Below, piece after piece: positions 9,236 to 17,992 of a DNA stretch of 64,000 bases (within the stretch, counting starts at the first letter, position 1; every line of letters starts with the position of its first letter). Source of the stretch: CAVTGO01 sp963734275 (GTDB lineage: Bacteria; Actinomycetota; UBA4738; HRBIN12); the NCBI GenBank assembly GCA_963734275.1, contig CAVTGO010000018.1, forward strand, positions 248,001-312,000, in the 5' to 3' direction. The notes beneath the pieces were generated by a model. That model worked only from the letters and a program-made list of their open reading frames with translations. It was not told the DNA's origin and searched no databases. The position numbers and the translations under genes are program-made.

Positions 9236-10141
9236 GTGAGCCTCGGCGGCGGCGGCGCTCCCGAGCAGTACCAGAGCCTGCCAGGGGGCCCCTACACGCC
9301 GCCCACGGGGGATCGCGGCTCGAAGATCCTCGCGCCGCTGCGAGCCGAGGGTGGGCGCGCGGTCTGGATCGGCGTTGCGAGCACCGTGATCTTCTTCGCC
9401 GTGCTGGCCGTCGCCGTCGTGAATTCGTCGGGCTGGCCGGTGATCAAGGAAGCCTTCTTCGACCCGGAGGTCCTCGGGGACTCGTTCCCGAAGATCGTCG
9501 AGAAGTTCGGCCGCAATGTCTTCATCTTCATGGTGGCCGAGGTGTTCGTGCTGATCCTCGCCCTGCTCCTCGCCGTCATGCGGAGCCTGACTGGTCCGGT
9601 CTTCACGCCGCTGCGGATCCTGGCGGCGCTGTACACGGATGTGTTCCGTGCGCTGCCGACGATCCTCGTGATCCTGCTCCTCGGCTTCGGGGCGCCGTCG
9701 CTACGGATCAAGGGGGTCCCGGACTCGGATGTCTTCTGGGCGATCGTGGCGCTCGTGCTCGTCTACTCGGCCTACGTCGCCGAGGTGTACCGGGCGGGGA
9801 TCCAATCCGTGCATCCGTCCCAGGTCGCGTCCGCTCGGGCGCTTGGGCTCAGCCGGCGAAAGACTCTCCGGTTCGTCGTCGTCCCCCAGGCGGTGCGCCG
9901 CGTCGTGCCTCCGCTGCTGAACGACTTCATCGGCCTGCAGAAGGACTCGGCGCTCGTCGCCACCCTCGGGTACACGGAGGCCCTTCGGCAGGCACAGATC
10001 ATCTCTGCGGCCGACTTCGACTTCACGCCCTACGTCGCGCTCGCGATCGTGTACCTCGTGGTCACCATCCCGGAGGCACGCTTCGTCGACTGGCTCGTGG
10101 CGCGCGGCCAGCGCCGCCGGCAGGCTGCCGGAGGCGTCTGA
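9236..10141 (+). CDS. Amino-acid ABC transporter permease (HisM/GlnP family)
   Basis: Inner-membrane permease of 301 residues. A Gly/Pro-rich N-terminal extension of about 40 residues precedes the first membrane span (WIGVASTVIFFAVLAVAVV). The EAA loop that docks with the ATPase is clear (ASARALGLSRRKTLRFVVVPQAVR), followed by PPLLNDFIGLQKDSAL, a hallmark of polar amino-acid permeases. Only one permease gene is present, so the transporter is probably a homodimer. Starts with GTG 7 bases after the receptor gene. Confidence 0.93.
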   Translation: MSLGGGGAPEQYQSLPGGPYTPPTGDRGSKILAPLRAEGGRAVWIGVASTVIFFAVLAVAVVNSSGWPVIKEAFFDPEVLGDSFPKIVEKFGRNVFIFMVAEVFVLILALLLAVMRSLTGPVFTPLRILAALYTDVFRALPTILVILLLGFGAPSLRIKGVPDSDVFWAIVALVLVYSAYVAEVYRAGIQSVHPSQVASARALGLSRRKTLRFVVVPQAVRRVVPPLLNDFIGLQKDSALVATLGYTEALRQAQIISAADFDFTPYVALAIVYLVVTIPEARFVDWLVARGQRRRQAAGGV

Positions 10142-10143
10142 GC

Positions 10144-10896
10144 ATGGTCACCGACGTCGCCCTTCGGGTCGAGGGTCTGCACAAGTCGTTCGACCGGCTC
10201 GAGGTCCTGCGGGGCATCGACCTCGAGGTCGGCGAGCACGAGGTGGTCTGCCTGATCGGCGCCTCCGGTTCGGGCAAGTCGACGTTCCTGCGGTGCATCA
10301 ACCTGCTCGAGCCGATCGATGCGGGCCGGGTCTTCATCGAGGGCGAGGAGATCACGGCGCCCGGCGTCGACGTGAATCGCATCCGCCAGCGCGTAGGCAT
10401 CGTTTTCCAGGCCTTCAACCTATTCCCACATATGAGCGTGATTCGCAACGTGACGCTCGGGCCGACCGAGGCTCTCGGGATGTCGAAGGCGCAGGCTGAG
10501 GCCCGTGCGCGGGAGCTCCTCGAGCGCTTCGGCCTGGCCGACAAGCGCGACGACTACCCGGACCGCCTGTCCGGCGGCCAGCAGCAGCGCGTAGCGATCG
10601 TCCGCGCCCTCGCGATGCAGCCCGACGTGATGCTCCTGGACGAAGTGACGAGCGCGCTCGACCCCGAGCTCGTCGCCGAGGTTCTGAACGTGATCCGCGA
10701 GCTCGCCGCCGGGGGGATGACCATGGTGATCGCCACGCACGAGATGGGCTTCGCGCGCGACATCGCGCACCGCGTCTGCTTCCTCGACGACGGCGTGTTC
10801 CTCGAACAGGGACCTCCGGCGGAGATCTTCTCGGCGCCTCGCGAGGAGCGGACCCGACGGTTCCTCCAGAGCATCATCGAGGCCGGGCGCATGTGA
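10144..10896 (+). CDS. Amino-acid ABC transporter ATP-binding protein (GlnQ family)
   Basis: ATPase of the same importer, 250 residues. Walker A GASGSGKST, Q-loop in VFQAFNLFPHMSV, signature LSGGQQQR, Walker B VMLLDEVTSALDPELV and switch His in IATHEMGFA. The TSALDPE Walker-B extension is typical of polar amino-acid importers. It starts two bases after the permease stop and ends at a convergent gene pair with a shared hairpin. Confidence 0.95.
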   Translation: MVTDVALRVEGLHKSFDRLEVLRGIDLEVGEHEVVCLIGASGSGKSTFLRCINLLEPIDAGRVFIEGEEITAPGVDVNRIRQRVGIVFQAFNLFPHMSVIRNVTLGPTEALGMSKAQAEARARELLERFGLADKRDDYPDRLSGGQQQRVAIVRALAMQPDVMLLDEVTSALDPELVAEVLNVIRELAAGGMTMVIATHEMGFARDIAHRVCFLDDGVFLEQGPPAEIFSAPREERTRRFLQSIIEAGRM

Positions 10897-10925
10897 CGCA
10901 CACCGCCGGTCGGTCAGGCGGTGCG
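10897..10925. terminator. Hairpin between convergent genes
   Basis: Arms CGCA-CA-CCGCC and GGCGGTGCG around a 9-base loop, right after the ATPase stop and overlapping the stop of the opposite-strand gene. No U-tract, so bidirectional terminator function is inferred. Confidence 0.4.
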
Positions 10926-11882
10926 TGAACCGATCACGTGCGAGGGCCCGGCCCCCGGATCCGTCCGCCACGCGCGCCATGTGAGGTCGCCGGTCCTGCA
11001 GGCCTGCGCCTGGAGATCCGTAGTCAGCGCCGCCATCGTCGTCGACGTGGCCCCCGAGCCAGCGTGCGTGCCGAGGCCGCCGTGGATGTGCAGCGCGAAC
11101 CCTCCGCTCCCTCCGGGGATGTCGAAGTCGAGCCGCCCCGGATCGAGCGGCTGATCGCCGAACAGGATGAAGAACCCGAGATCGACCGAGGTCCCGTCGT
11201 CGCACGCCAGGTTCCAGCCGAACCCCAGCTCGACCAGCGACACGCGGTCGGGATGCTTCGCCGTGATGATGAACAGCGGGTCGCGGGACGACATCCGTCC
11301 CTCGTAGCTCCGGAGACGGACGTCGCCCACGGCCGCCGAGCTCGCTGGCGTGGTTCCGGTCCGGGTCACGAGCTCGACACCGTCGACGACGGTCGTGGTG
11401 ACCGGGCGGGCCGCTGTGTCGAGTGGTTTCGGAACGTGCTGCACGGTCCACGAGAGCTCGCCGGTCGTGCACAGCTGCGGCCGCTCGGCGGCATCGAGGG
11501 AGGCGAAGACGTGCGTGACGGTGCCCGCGCCGGCACGGGCCCCCACGCGACCCGAGAGCAGGAACGCCTCGCTGAAGAAGATCTCCTCGACCTCCACCCT
11601 CCGGTTCGCAAGGACCGGCCCCCCCACCCCGAACCGGATCCCGTGCGAGAAATCGAAGGACGTGCCGTCGTCGCACATCGCCACGCCGTCGACGGTGATC
11701 CCGTGGAGGGTTACGACGCCGTCGGTGGTCGCCGTGGAGATCCGGAACCGATCGCCGGCCGACGTTTCGCCGGCATAGTGGCGGACCCTCGTGGTGGCTG
11801 CCCCGACGGGCGACACGGCGAGCAGCGCCACCGACATGGCGAGAACGGCGGTGATCGCAACGGATCGCTTCGGGCGGCTCAT
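10914..11882 (-). CDS. Secreted protein with two internal repeats, function unknown
   Basis: Not recognised as a known family. The ATG at 11882 gives a signal peptide (MSRPKRSVAITAVLAMSVA...PVGA); a start 11 codons upstream is possible but adds non-signal residues. The mature part is two copies of a domain of about 120 residues. Each begins with RVRHYAGETSAGD or RLRSYEGRMSSRD, has a CDDGTS motif about 40 residues on, and ends with a Cys plus TGELSWT or TGDLTWR. The two Cys per copy could form a disulfide. About 322 residues, single gene, convergent with the amino-acid importer and back to back with uvrB. Confidence 0.75.
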   Translation of the reverse strand: MSRPKRSVAITAVLAMSVALLAVSPVGAATTRVRHYAGETSAGDRFRISTATTDGVVTLHGITVDGVAMCDDGTSFDFSHGIRFGVGGPVLANRRVEVEEIFFSEAFLLSGRVGARAGAGTVTHVFASLDAAERPQLCTTGELSWTVQHVPKPLDTAARPVTTTVVDGVELVTRTGTTPASSAAVGDVRLRSYEGRMSSRDPLFIITAKHPDRVSLVELGFGWNLACDDGTSVDLGFFILFGDQPLDPGRLDFDIPGGSGGFALHIHGGLGTHAGSGATSTTMAALTTDLQAQACRTGDLTWRAWRTDPGAGPSHVIGSRTA

Positions 11883-11995
11883 CCCCGGCGAGCATCGCTC
11901 CGGGCCGACACTCACGCAAGTCGGGTGAGGAGGCCCCGCTCCTGGTCCGTCACGCCGGGAAGGGTCGCACGAGCGAGCCTGTCGGCGAGCGGCCG

Positions 11996-12001
11996 TATCA
12001 T
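11996..12001 (+). promoter_or_regulatory. -10 element, leaderless start of uvrB
   Basis: TATCAT, 6 bases, then the GTG at 12008. Confidence 0.55.
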
Positions 12002-12007
12002 CGGGCC

Positions 12008-14023
12008 GTGCCCCCCTTCCAGATCCACGCCGAGTTCGAGCCGTCGGGCGACCAGCCCCGGGCGATCGAGCAGCTCGTCGAGGGTGCGGCGGCGGGGGAG
12101 CCGCACATCACGCTCCTCGGCGCCACGGGGACGGGCAAGACCTTCACCATCGCCCACGTAGTCGAGCAGCTCCAGCGGCCGACGCTGGTGATGGCCCCGA
12201 ACAAGTCCCTGGCCGCCCAGCTCGCCAACGAGTTCCGGGAGTTCTTCCCCGACAACGCCGTCGAGTACTTCGTCAGCTACTACGACTACTACCAGCCCGA
12301 GGCCTACGTCCCGCAGACCGACACGTACATCGAGAAGGACTCGTCGATCAACGACGAGATCGACCGACTCCGACACTCGGCGACCAGCGCCCTGCTGACC
12401 CGGCGCGACGTCCTGATCGTCGCGAGCGTGTCGTGCATCTACGGGCTCGGCTCGCCCGAGGAGTACCTGGGCCAGATCCTGCGAGTCCACGCCGGGGTGG
12501 CCACGGACATGGACTTCGCGAAGAAGCGCCTGGTCGACATCCAGTACGACCGTAACCAGATGAGCTTCATCCGCGGGAAGTTCCGGGTGCAGGGCGACGT
12601 GCTCGAGGTCTTCCCCGCCTACGAGGAGACCGCGATCCGCATCGAATGGTGGGGCGACACGATCGAGCGGATCACGCGATTCGACCCGATCACGGGCGAG
12701 GTCCTCGCCGACCTTCCGGAGATCACGATCTACCCGGCCTCCCACTACGTCGCCTCCGACGAGCGGATGAAGCACGCGATCGTCGGCATCGAGGAGGAGC
12801 TCCAGGAGCGTCTGGCCCTGCTCGAGTCGGGGGGCAAGCTCCTCGAGGCCGAGCGCCTGCGGATGCGCACCAGCTACGACCTCGAGATGCTCCGGGAGGT
12901 CGGGTTCTGCTCGGGCATCGAGAACTACTCGCGCCACATCGACGGCCGCCGGCCCGGGGAGGCCCCGTACACGCTGCTGGACTACTTCCCCGACGACTGG
13001 CTCTGCGTGCTGGACGAGTCGCACGTGACCGTGCCCCAGATCCACGGCATGTACGAAGGCGACAAGACGCGGAAGGAGACGCTGGTCGAGTTCGGCTTCC
13101 GCCTGCCGAGCGCGCTGGACAACCGGCCGCTGCGATTCGAGGAGTTCACGAAGAAGGTGAACCAGACCGTCTACATGTCGGCGACGCCCAGCCCGTACGA
13201 GCTCCGGATGTCGCCGCGCGTGGCCGAGCAGATCGTCCGGCCCACGGGGCTGATCGACCCGGAAGTCCAGGTCCGCCCCACGAAGGGGCAGGTGGACGAC
13301 CTGATCGAGGAGATCCGCCGCCGTGCGGAGGCCGGCCACCGGGTCCTGGTCACCACGCTCACGAAGAAGATGGCCGAGGATCTGACCGACTACCTGCTCG
13401 AGATGGGGGTCCGGGTCCGGTACCTGCACTCGGAGGTGGACACGATCCAGCGGATCCAGATCATCCGCGACCTGCGGCTCGGTGAGTTCGACGTGCTGGT
13501 GGGGATCAACCTGCTCCGCGAGGGCCTCGACCTGCCCGAGGTCTCCCTCGTCGCGATCCTGGACGCCGACAAGGAGGGGTTCCTCCGCTCGGAGACCTCG
13601 CTGGTCCAGACGATCGGCCGGGCGGCGCGGCACGTCGACGGAACCGTGATCATGTACGCGGACGCGGTCACCGACTCGATGAAGCAGGCGATCTCGGAGA
13701 CCCAGCGCCGGCGGAAGATCCAGCTGGAGTACAACCGCGAGCACGGCATCGACCCGCAGTCGATCCGCAAGAAGGTCTCGGACATCCTGCTCACGATGGC
13801 GGTCGACTCCGGCAAGGCGCCGCACCCCGATCGCAAGCGCCGCAAGCGCGAGCTCCCCGAGATGCCCACCGAGGAGCTCGAGCGGCTGATCCGCCAACTC
13901 GAGGAGGAGATGCACGAGGCGGCGAAGGACCTGCGGTTCGAGTATGCGGCCCGCTTGCGCGACGAGGTCGTCGACCTGCGCAAGGAGCTGAAGGGCCTGC
14001 GCGACGCGGGCGTGGGCGCCTGA
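12008..14023 (+). CDS. uvrB: Excinuclease ABC subunit B
   Basis: Damage-verification helicase of nucleotide excision repair, 671 residues (family length). Walker A is GATGTGKT, the beta-hairpin that clamps DNA carries YFVSYYDYYQPEAY, and the helicase motifs include DESHVT and QTIGRAARH. The C-terminal UVR domain that binds UvrC/UvrA is at about residues 625-665 (EELERLIRQLEEEMHEAAKDL). Starts at a GTG with no leader. uvrA and uvrC lie within 13 kb downstream, but each has its own promoter-like hexamer. Confidence 0.98.
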   Translation: MPPFQIHAEFEPSGDQPRAIEQLVEGAAAGEPHITLLGATGTGKTFTIAHVVEQLQRPTLVMAPNKSLAAQLANEFREFFPDNAVEYFVSYYDYYQPEAYVPQTDTYIEKDSSINDEIDRLRHSATSALLTRRDVLIVASVSCIYGLGSPEEYLGQILRVHAGVATDMDFAKKRLVDIQYDRNQMSFIRGKFRVQGDVLEVFPAYEETAIRIEWWGDTIERITRFDPITGEVLADLPEITIYPASHYVASDERMKHAIVGIEEELQERLALLESGGKLLEAERLRMRTSYDLEMLREVGFCSGIENYSRHIDGRRPGEAPYTLLDYFPDDWLCVLDESHVTVPQIHGMYEGDKTRKETLVEFGFRLPSALDNRPLRFEEFTKKVNQTVYMSATPSPYELRMSPRVAEQIVRPTGLIDPEVQVRPTKGQVDDLIEEIRRRAEAGHRVLVTTLTKKMAEDLTDYLLEMGVRVRYLHSEVDTIQRIQIIRDLRLGEFDVLVGINLLREGLDLPEVSLVAILDADKEGFLRSETSLVQTIGRAARHVDGTVIMYADAVTDSMKQAISETQRRRKIQLEYNREHGIDPQSIRKKVSDILLTMAVDSGKAPHPDRKRRKRELPEMPTEELERLIRQLEEEMHEAAKDLRFEYAARLRDEVVDLRKELKGLRDAGVGA

Positions 14024-14037
14024 GACTCCCGTCGGCG

Positions 14038-14043
14038 TAGGGT
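14038..14043 (+). promoter_or_regulatory. -10 element, leaderless start of amidohydrolase
   Basis: TAGGGT, 6 bases, then the GTG at 14050. Confidence 0.45.
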
Positions 14044-14049
14044 TCGCGC

Positions 14050-15093
14050 GTGAGCCCGTCGCTGAAGGTGAAGGCTCCCGTCGCGTGGCTCGGGCAGGGG
14101 CGGCTGGTGCGGCACGCTGCCGTGGTCGCCGAAGGTGGTGTCGTCACCTACGCGGGCCCGTCCGCCGGTGCGCCCGTGGCCGACGAGCGGATCGAGGTCG
14201 ACGGTTTCCTGATGCCGACGATCGCCGACCGCCACGTCCACATCCGGCTGGCCGATCCGGGGGCGGTCCTGCTCGGCGGGGTGGCGGCCGTCCGGGACCT
14301 CGCCTGGCCGGCCGACGAGATCCTCGCGCTCGCCGACGCCTCGGAGCTCCCGAGCTTCAACGGTCCGCTGATCCGGGCGGCGGGCCCGATGCTGACCGCG
14401 CCGGGCGGGTACCCCACGGCCGAGGGCTGGGCTCCCGAGGGGACCGGTCGCGAGCTCCACGGTTCCGACGACGCTGCGGCGGCGGTGGCGTCCCTGGCCG
14501 ACCGCGGCGCCGCCGTCATCAAGGTCTCGCTGAACGCCGAGGCCGGGCCGACGCCGTCCGACGGCGAGCTCGCGGTCATCGTGCAGGCGGCGCACGAGCG
14601 AGAGCTGCCGGTGACGGCGCACGTCCAGGGCGCGGGGCAGGCCGAGCGGGCGGTGGGAGCCGGGATCGACGAGTTCGCGCACACACCGTGGACCGAGGCG
14701 CTGCCGGACGCGCTCGTCGAGGCGGCGGCCCACTCGATGCGGATCGTCTCGACGCTGGACATCCTGTCGTACGGGGAGGTCACGCCGGAGCTGCGGACCG
14801 CGTGCGACAACCTCGTGCGGTTCCGGGCGGCGGGCGGCACGGTGGTGTACGGCACGGACCTCGGCAACGGGCCGATCCCGCCGGGGATCGACCTGCGTGA
14901 GGCGCTCCTGTTGCACGAAGCGGTCCGGATGACGCCCGAGGAGGTCTTGACCGCGATGACGGCGACCCGGCTCGAGCCCGGCGGTCCGGCCGACCTGATC
15001 GCGCTCGGCCGCGATCCGCTCGAGGAGGTCAAGGGTCTCGGCGACCTGCTGCTGGTCGTGCGGTCGGGTCGTGTCGTCTGGGAGGCTCGGTGA
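14050..15093 (+). CDS. Amidohydrolase family protein
   Basis: Metal-dependent hydrolase of 347 residues in the imidazolonepropionase-like group. The metal-binding HxH is in IADRHVHIRL, the central barrel carries a Lys-containing strand (AAVIKVSLNAEAG), a His is in VTAHVQGAG, and the C-terminal strand returns to the small beta domain with GGPADLIALGRDPLEE. It is shorter than typical imidazolonepropionase, and the VYGTDLGNG motif supplies the catalytic Asp. Substrate unknown. Convergent with the aminotransferase gene. Confidence 0.82.
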   Translation: MSPSLKVKAPVAWLGQGRLVRHAAVVAEGGVVTYAGPSAGAPVADERIEVDGFLMPTIADRHVHIRLADPGAVLLGGVAAVRDLAWPADEILALADASELPSFNGPLIRAAGPMLTAPGGYPTAEGWAPEGTGRELHGSDDAAAAVASLADRGAAVIKVSLNAEAGPTPSDGELAVIVQAAHERELPVTAHVQGAGQAERAVGAGIDEFAHTPWTEALPDALVEAAAHSMRIVSTLDILSYGEVTPELRTACDNLVRFRAAGGTVVYGTDLGNGPIPPGIDLREALLLHEAVRMTPEEVLTAMTATRLEPGGPADLIALGRDPLEEVKGLGDLLLVVRSGRVVWEAR

Positions 15094-15106
15094 ACAGGAG
15101 CGTGAT

Positions 15107-15122
15107 CGTTCCGGCGGGAACG
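15107..15122. terminator. Hairpin between convergent genes
   Basis: Perfect inverted repeat CGTTCC-GGCG-GGAACG in the 45-bp gap between the two convergent stops. No U-run; termination is inferred from position. Confidence 0.35.
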
Positions 15123-15138
15123 TCGGAGCGGTCGATCC

Positions 15139-16281
15139 CTACACGAGCAACCGCAGCTCGTCGAAGCAGCGGTCGATCTCGTCCTCGGTGTTGAAGAAGT
15201 GCGGGCTGATCCGCAGGCCGTCGCCGCGGAAGTCGGTGCACACGTCGCGCTCGAGCAAGGCGTGGCAGATCTTCTCGGCCTCGGGCCCAACGCCGACGTT
15301 CACGACGCCGCCGCGCGCGGTCCGGTCGCGTGGGGTCCGCACGGCGAGCCCCATCTCGTCGGCGCGAGCGATCACGTGGTCGGTGAGCTCGCCCTGCCGC
15401 GCGCGGATCCGCTCGGGCGTCACCTCGCTGATGATGTCGAGCCCGCCCTGGGCAACAAAGAAGACGGGGGCGGGGGGGGTACCGTGCTCGAACCTGCGCG
15501 CCGACGGGTGGTACTCGAGGTGCTGCGTATCGAACGAGAACGGATCGGCCGTCGCGAACCAACCGGTGACCATGGGTTCGAGCGTCGGGATCAGGTCCCG
15601 CCGGACGTACAGGAACGCGAGGCCCGGACCGCCGCAGAGCCATTTCAGCACCCCGGCCACGTAGACGTCGCAGCCGAGGTCGTGCAGGTCGAGCGGCACG
15701 ATGCCGATCCCGTGGTAGTCGTCCAGGAAGGACAGCGCCCCGCGCTCGCGCGCCATCCGGCAGATCTCCCCGGCGTCCGTGACGGCGCTCGAGCGGTACA
15801 GGACGCGGTTCACCATCACGACCGAGGTGCGCTCGTCGATCGCGCGGTCGTACTCCTCGAGCGGGATCGTGAGGCCGTCGGGGGTCCGCAGCCACTCGAT
15901 CTGGACGCCGCGCCGTGCGTGCGCGAGCCAGACGTGGCCGTCGGTGGGGAAGTCGAGCTCGGACATCACGACCTTTGGGCGTTCGGTGAAGTCGAGGGAC
16001 GAGGCGATCGTGGCGAGCGCGATCGAGGTGTTGGTGGTGATCGCGAGCTCGTCGGCGTCGCAGCCGGCGAGCGCGCCGAACGACCGCTTCAGCTCGCGCA
16101 TCCGCGGGAAGATGTCCTCGAACCAGACGTGGTCGGGTGCGCCCTTCGAGGCCCACACGTCGAGGTACCCGTCCAGGTAGCGGCGGCCGCGGTTGGAGAG
16201 CGGTCCGAGCGACGCGCTGATCAGGTAGGTCTTGCGGGACAGGACCGGGAACTCGTCCCGGTACGACTCGAGCGAACGCTC
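15139..16281 (-). CDS. Class V (kynureninase-like) aminotransferase; start codon unclear
   Basis: PLP enzyme of fold type I. Visible features are the Asp of FLDDYHGIG that contacts the PLP ring, the Schiff-base Lys in GVLKWLCGGPG, and an Arg-rich C-terminal block (GLRISPHFFNTEDEIDR). The first usable GTG is at 16158, but the frame stays open upstream and reads a sequence that fits the family N-terminus (ESYRDEFPVLSRKTYLIS, then ASLGPLSNR). No ATG, GTG or TTG is available up to the stop at 16393-16395. I extend the gene to 16281, right at the stop of the upstream small gene. It may use a non-standard start, coupled or shifted translation from that gene, or the sequence may hold an indel. Substrate unknown. 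Confidence 0.75.
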   Translation of the reverse strand, partial: ERSLESYRDEFPVLSRKTYLISASLGPLSNRGRRYLDGYLDVWASKGAPDHVWFEDIFPRMRELKRSFGALAGCDADELAITTNTSIALATIASSLDFTERPKVVMSELDFPTDGHVWLAHARRGVQIEWLRTPDGLTIPLEEYDRAIDERTSVVMVNRVLYRSSAVTDAGEICRMARERGALSFLDDYHGIGIVPLDLHDLGCDVYVAGVLKWLCGGPGLAFLYVRRDLIPTLEPMVTGWFATADPFSFDTQHLEYHPSARRFEHGTPPAPVFFVAQGGLDIISEVTPERIRARQGELTDHVIARADEMGLAVRTPRDRTARGGVVNVGVGPEAEKICHALLERDVCTDFRGDGLRISPHFFNTEDEIDRCFDELRLLV

Positions 16282-16582
16282 AGTCGTCGCCCTCGTCCTC
16301 CGCGTCTGCGTCTGCGTGCTCGAGGAGGTAGTCGACGTAGAGGGGACGCAGGGCGTCGGCGAGGTCGCCGCGATCGGCGTCCACCAGGTCGTTCAGCAGC
16401 GCGAGGGGCCGCATGATGTCGGTCTCGCTGCGCTCCTCGTCCCCGGCGGCCGCGCGCGCCTCCGGGATGGTCTTCAACAGATCCCAGAGGAAGCCGACGT
16501 CCAGACGCCGCCACGCCAACCGGGTGGCCCGGTCGTGCAGCTCGGCGGAGGTCAGCGCCTCGAGCTCCTCCCTGGTCGCCAC
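16280..16582 (-). CDS. Small conserved acidic protein, function unknown
   Basis: 100 residues, GTG start, largely helical (LHDRATRLAWRRLDVGFLWDLLKTIPEA), with an acidic end (HADADAEDEGDD). No motif with known activity. Its length, high-quality coding frame and position between the CHR gene and the aminotransferase gene suggest one transcript. I recall similar small actinobacterial proteins with the HLDVGFLW-type motif but cannot name a family. Confidence 0.7.
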   Translation of the reverse strand: MATREELEALTSAELHDRATRLAWRRLDVGFLWDLLKTIPEARAAAGDEERSETDIMRPLALLNDLVDADRGDLADALRPLYVDYLLEHADADAEDEGDD

Positions 16583-16591
16583 GGCGGCAGC

Positions 16592-17905
16592 CTACCCGAC
16601 CACCGAGCGGATCCACCCGGCGAGTCCCGCCGCGAGGACCACCCAGACGACGTTGACGCGGAACCGCCACAGCGCGACGAACGCCGCCGTCGCGACGGCC
16701 GCGGCGGCGAGGTCGATCGAGCCGGCGAGCGGAACCGCCACGTCGTTGCCGAGGATCCGCACGACGTCCACGTCCTCGAACAGGACCCCGACCGCGAACA
16801 CGAGCGCCAGGTTCGCGATGACGCCGACGACGGCAGCGGTGATCGCCGCCAGGGCGGCTCCGAGCCGGGTGTTGCCGCGGAGCCGCTCGACGGACGGCGC
16901 CCCGAGGAAGATGAACAGGAAGCTCGGGACGAACGTCGCCCACGCCGTCACCAGCCCGCCGACGATCCCCGCCGCGACCGGGACGAGCTCGCCCGGATCG
17001 CGGTAGGCGGCCAGGAACCCGACGAAGACGACGACGAGGATCAGCGGCCCCGGGGTCGTCTCGGCCAGGCTGAGCCCCACGGCCATCTCGCCCGAGGTGA
17101 GCCAGCCGAAACGGACGACGGCGGCTTGGTTCACGTACGCGAGGACCGCATAGGCCCCGCCGAACGTCACGAGCGCCATCACGGCGAAGAACAGCGCCTC
17201 CTCGGCGATCGCGCTCCCGGAGAGCAGGAGCGACGCGCCGACGAGCGGCAGCAGCCAGATCGCCAGCCCCACGCCGAGGACCCGGAGGGTGCGGCGCGCG
17301 GTCGGAGCGACCCGTTCATCCGCCGGAGCGGAGTCGGCGTCGTCGGCCGGCGGCGGAAGCCTTCCGGCGGCCAGCCCGACGAGCCCTGCGCCGAGCACCA
17401 CGAGAGGGAACGGGACGGCGAGGACGTAGAGCGCCACGAACGCGACGACGGCGATCACCCAGAGGAACGGACGCGTGAGCGAGCGCGGCGCGATGCGGAC
17501 GAGCGCGGCCGCGACGATCCCGACCACCCCCCACGCCAGACCCTCGAAGACGGCCGAAACCCATCCGATGTCACCGTGGGCCGCGTACACCCACGACAGC
17601 GCGATCATCAGGACCAGGGCCGGCAGGAGGAAGGTGACCCCCGCCACGATCGCGCCCGGCGAGCCGTGCAGGAGCCAACCCACGTAGATCGCGAGCTGGT
17701 GGGCCTCCGGGCCGGGCAGGAGCATCGCGAAGTTCAGGGCGTGCAGGAACCGGCGCTCGTCGATCCACCGGCGGCGCTCGACGAGCTCGTCGTGCATGAT
17801 CGCGATCTGTCCGGTCGGACCGCCGAAGTTGATGAACCCGAGCTTGACCCAGAACCGAACGGCGTCGCCGAACGGGACCTGCGGCTCGGCCTCGACGTCA
17901 GCCAT
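16592..17905 (-). CDS. chrA: Chromate transporter (CHR) family protein, two-domain type
   Basis: Membrane protein of 437 residues with about 10-12 hydrophobic spans in two homologous halves. The first half has the family motif FGGPTGQIAIMHDELVERRRWI with PGPEAHQLAIYVGW. The second half has FGGAYAVLAYV and LAETTPGPLILVVVFVG. Long CHR proteins of this form export chromate in some bacteria; here the ion is inferred only from family. A cytoplasmic linker rich in Pro, Ala and Asp joins the halves. The ATG at 17905 is next to a -10-like hexamer and divergent from the kinase gene. Confidence 0.88.
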   Translation of the reverse strand: MADVEAEPQVPFGDAVRFWVKLGFINFGGPTGQIAIMHDELVERRRWIDERRFLHALNFAMLLPGPEAHQLAIYVGWLLHGSPGAIVAGVTFLLPALVLMIALSWVYAAHGDIGWVSAVFEGLAWGVVGIVAAALVRIAPRSLTRPFLWVIAVVAFVALYVLAVPFPLVVLGAGLVGLAAGRLPPPADDADSAPADERVAPTARRTLRVLGVGLAIWLLPLVGASLLLSGSAIAEEALFFAVMALVTFGGAYAVLAYVNQAAVVRFGWLTSGEMAVGLSLAETTPGPLILVVVFVGFLAAYRDPGELVPVAAGIVGGLVTAWATFVPSFLFIFLGAPSVERLRGNTRLGAALAAITAAVVGVIANLALVFAVGVLFEDVDVVRILGNDVAVPLAGSIDLAAAAVATAAFVALWRFRVNVVWVVLAAGLAGWIRSVVG

Positions 17906-17913
17906 GGGTGCGG

Positions 17914-17919
17914 ACGATA
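17914..17919 (-). promoter_or_regulatory. -10 element of the CHR gene
   Basis: On the minus strand TATCGT, then 8 bases, then the ATG at 17905. Together with TACAAG on the other strand it forms a compact divergent promoter region of 87 bp. Confidence 0.4.
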
Positions 17920-17980
17920 GCGCCCCTGCACGGCCGGTCGGGGCAGGACGCGGTCGTTCCCCGGCGGCCCCTCGCGGGTG

Positions 17981-17986
17981 TACAAG
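17981..17986 (+). promoter_or_regulatory. Weak -10-like element of the kinase gene
   Basis: TACAAG, 6 bases, then the ATG at 17993. The last base is not the usual T, so support is weaker than for other starts. Confidence 0.3.
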
Positions 17987-17992
17987 TGCCGG

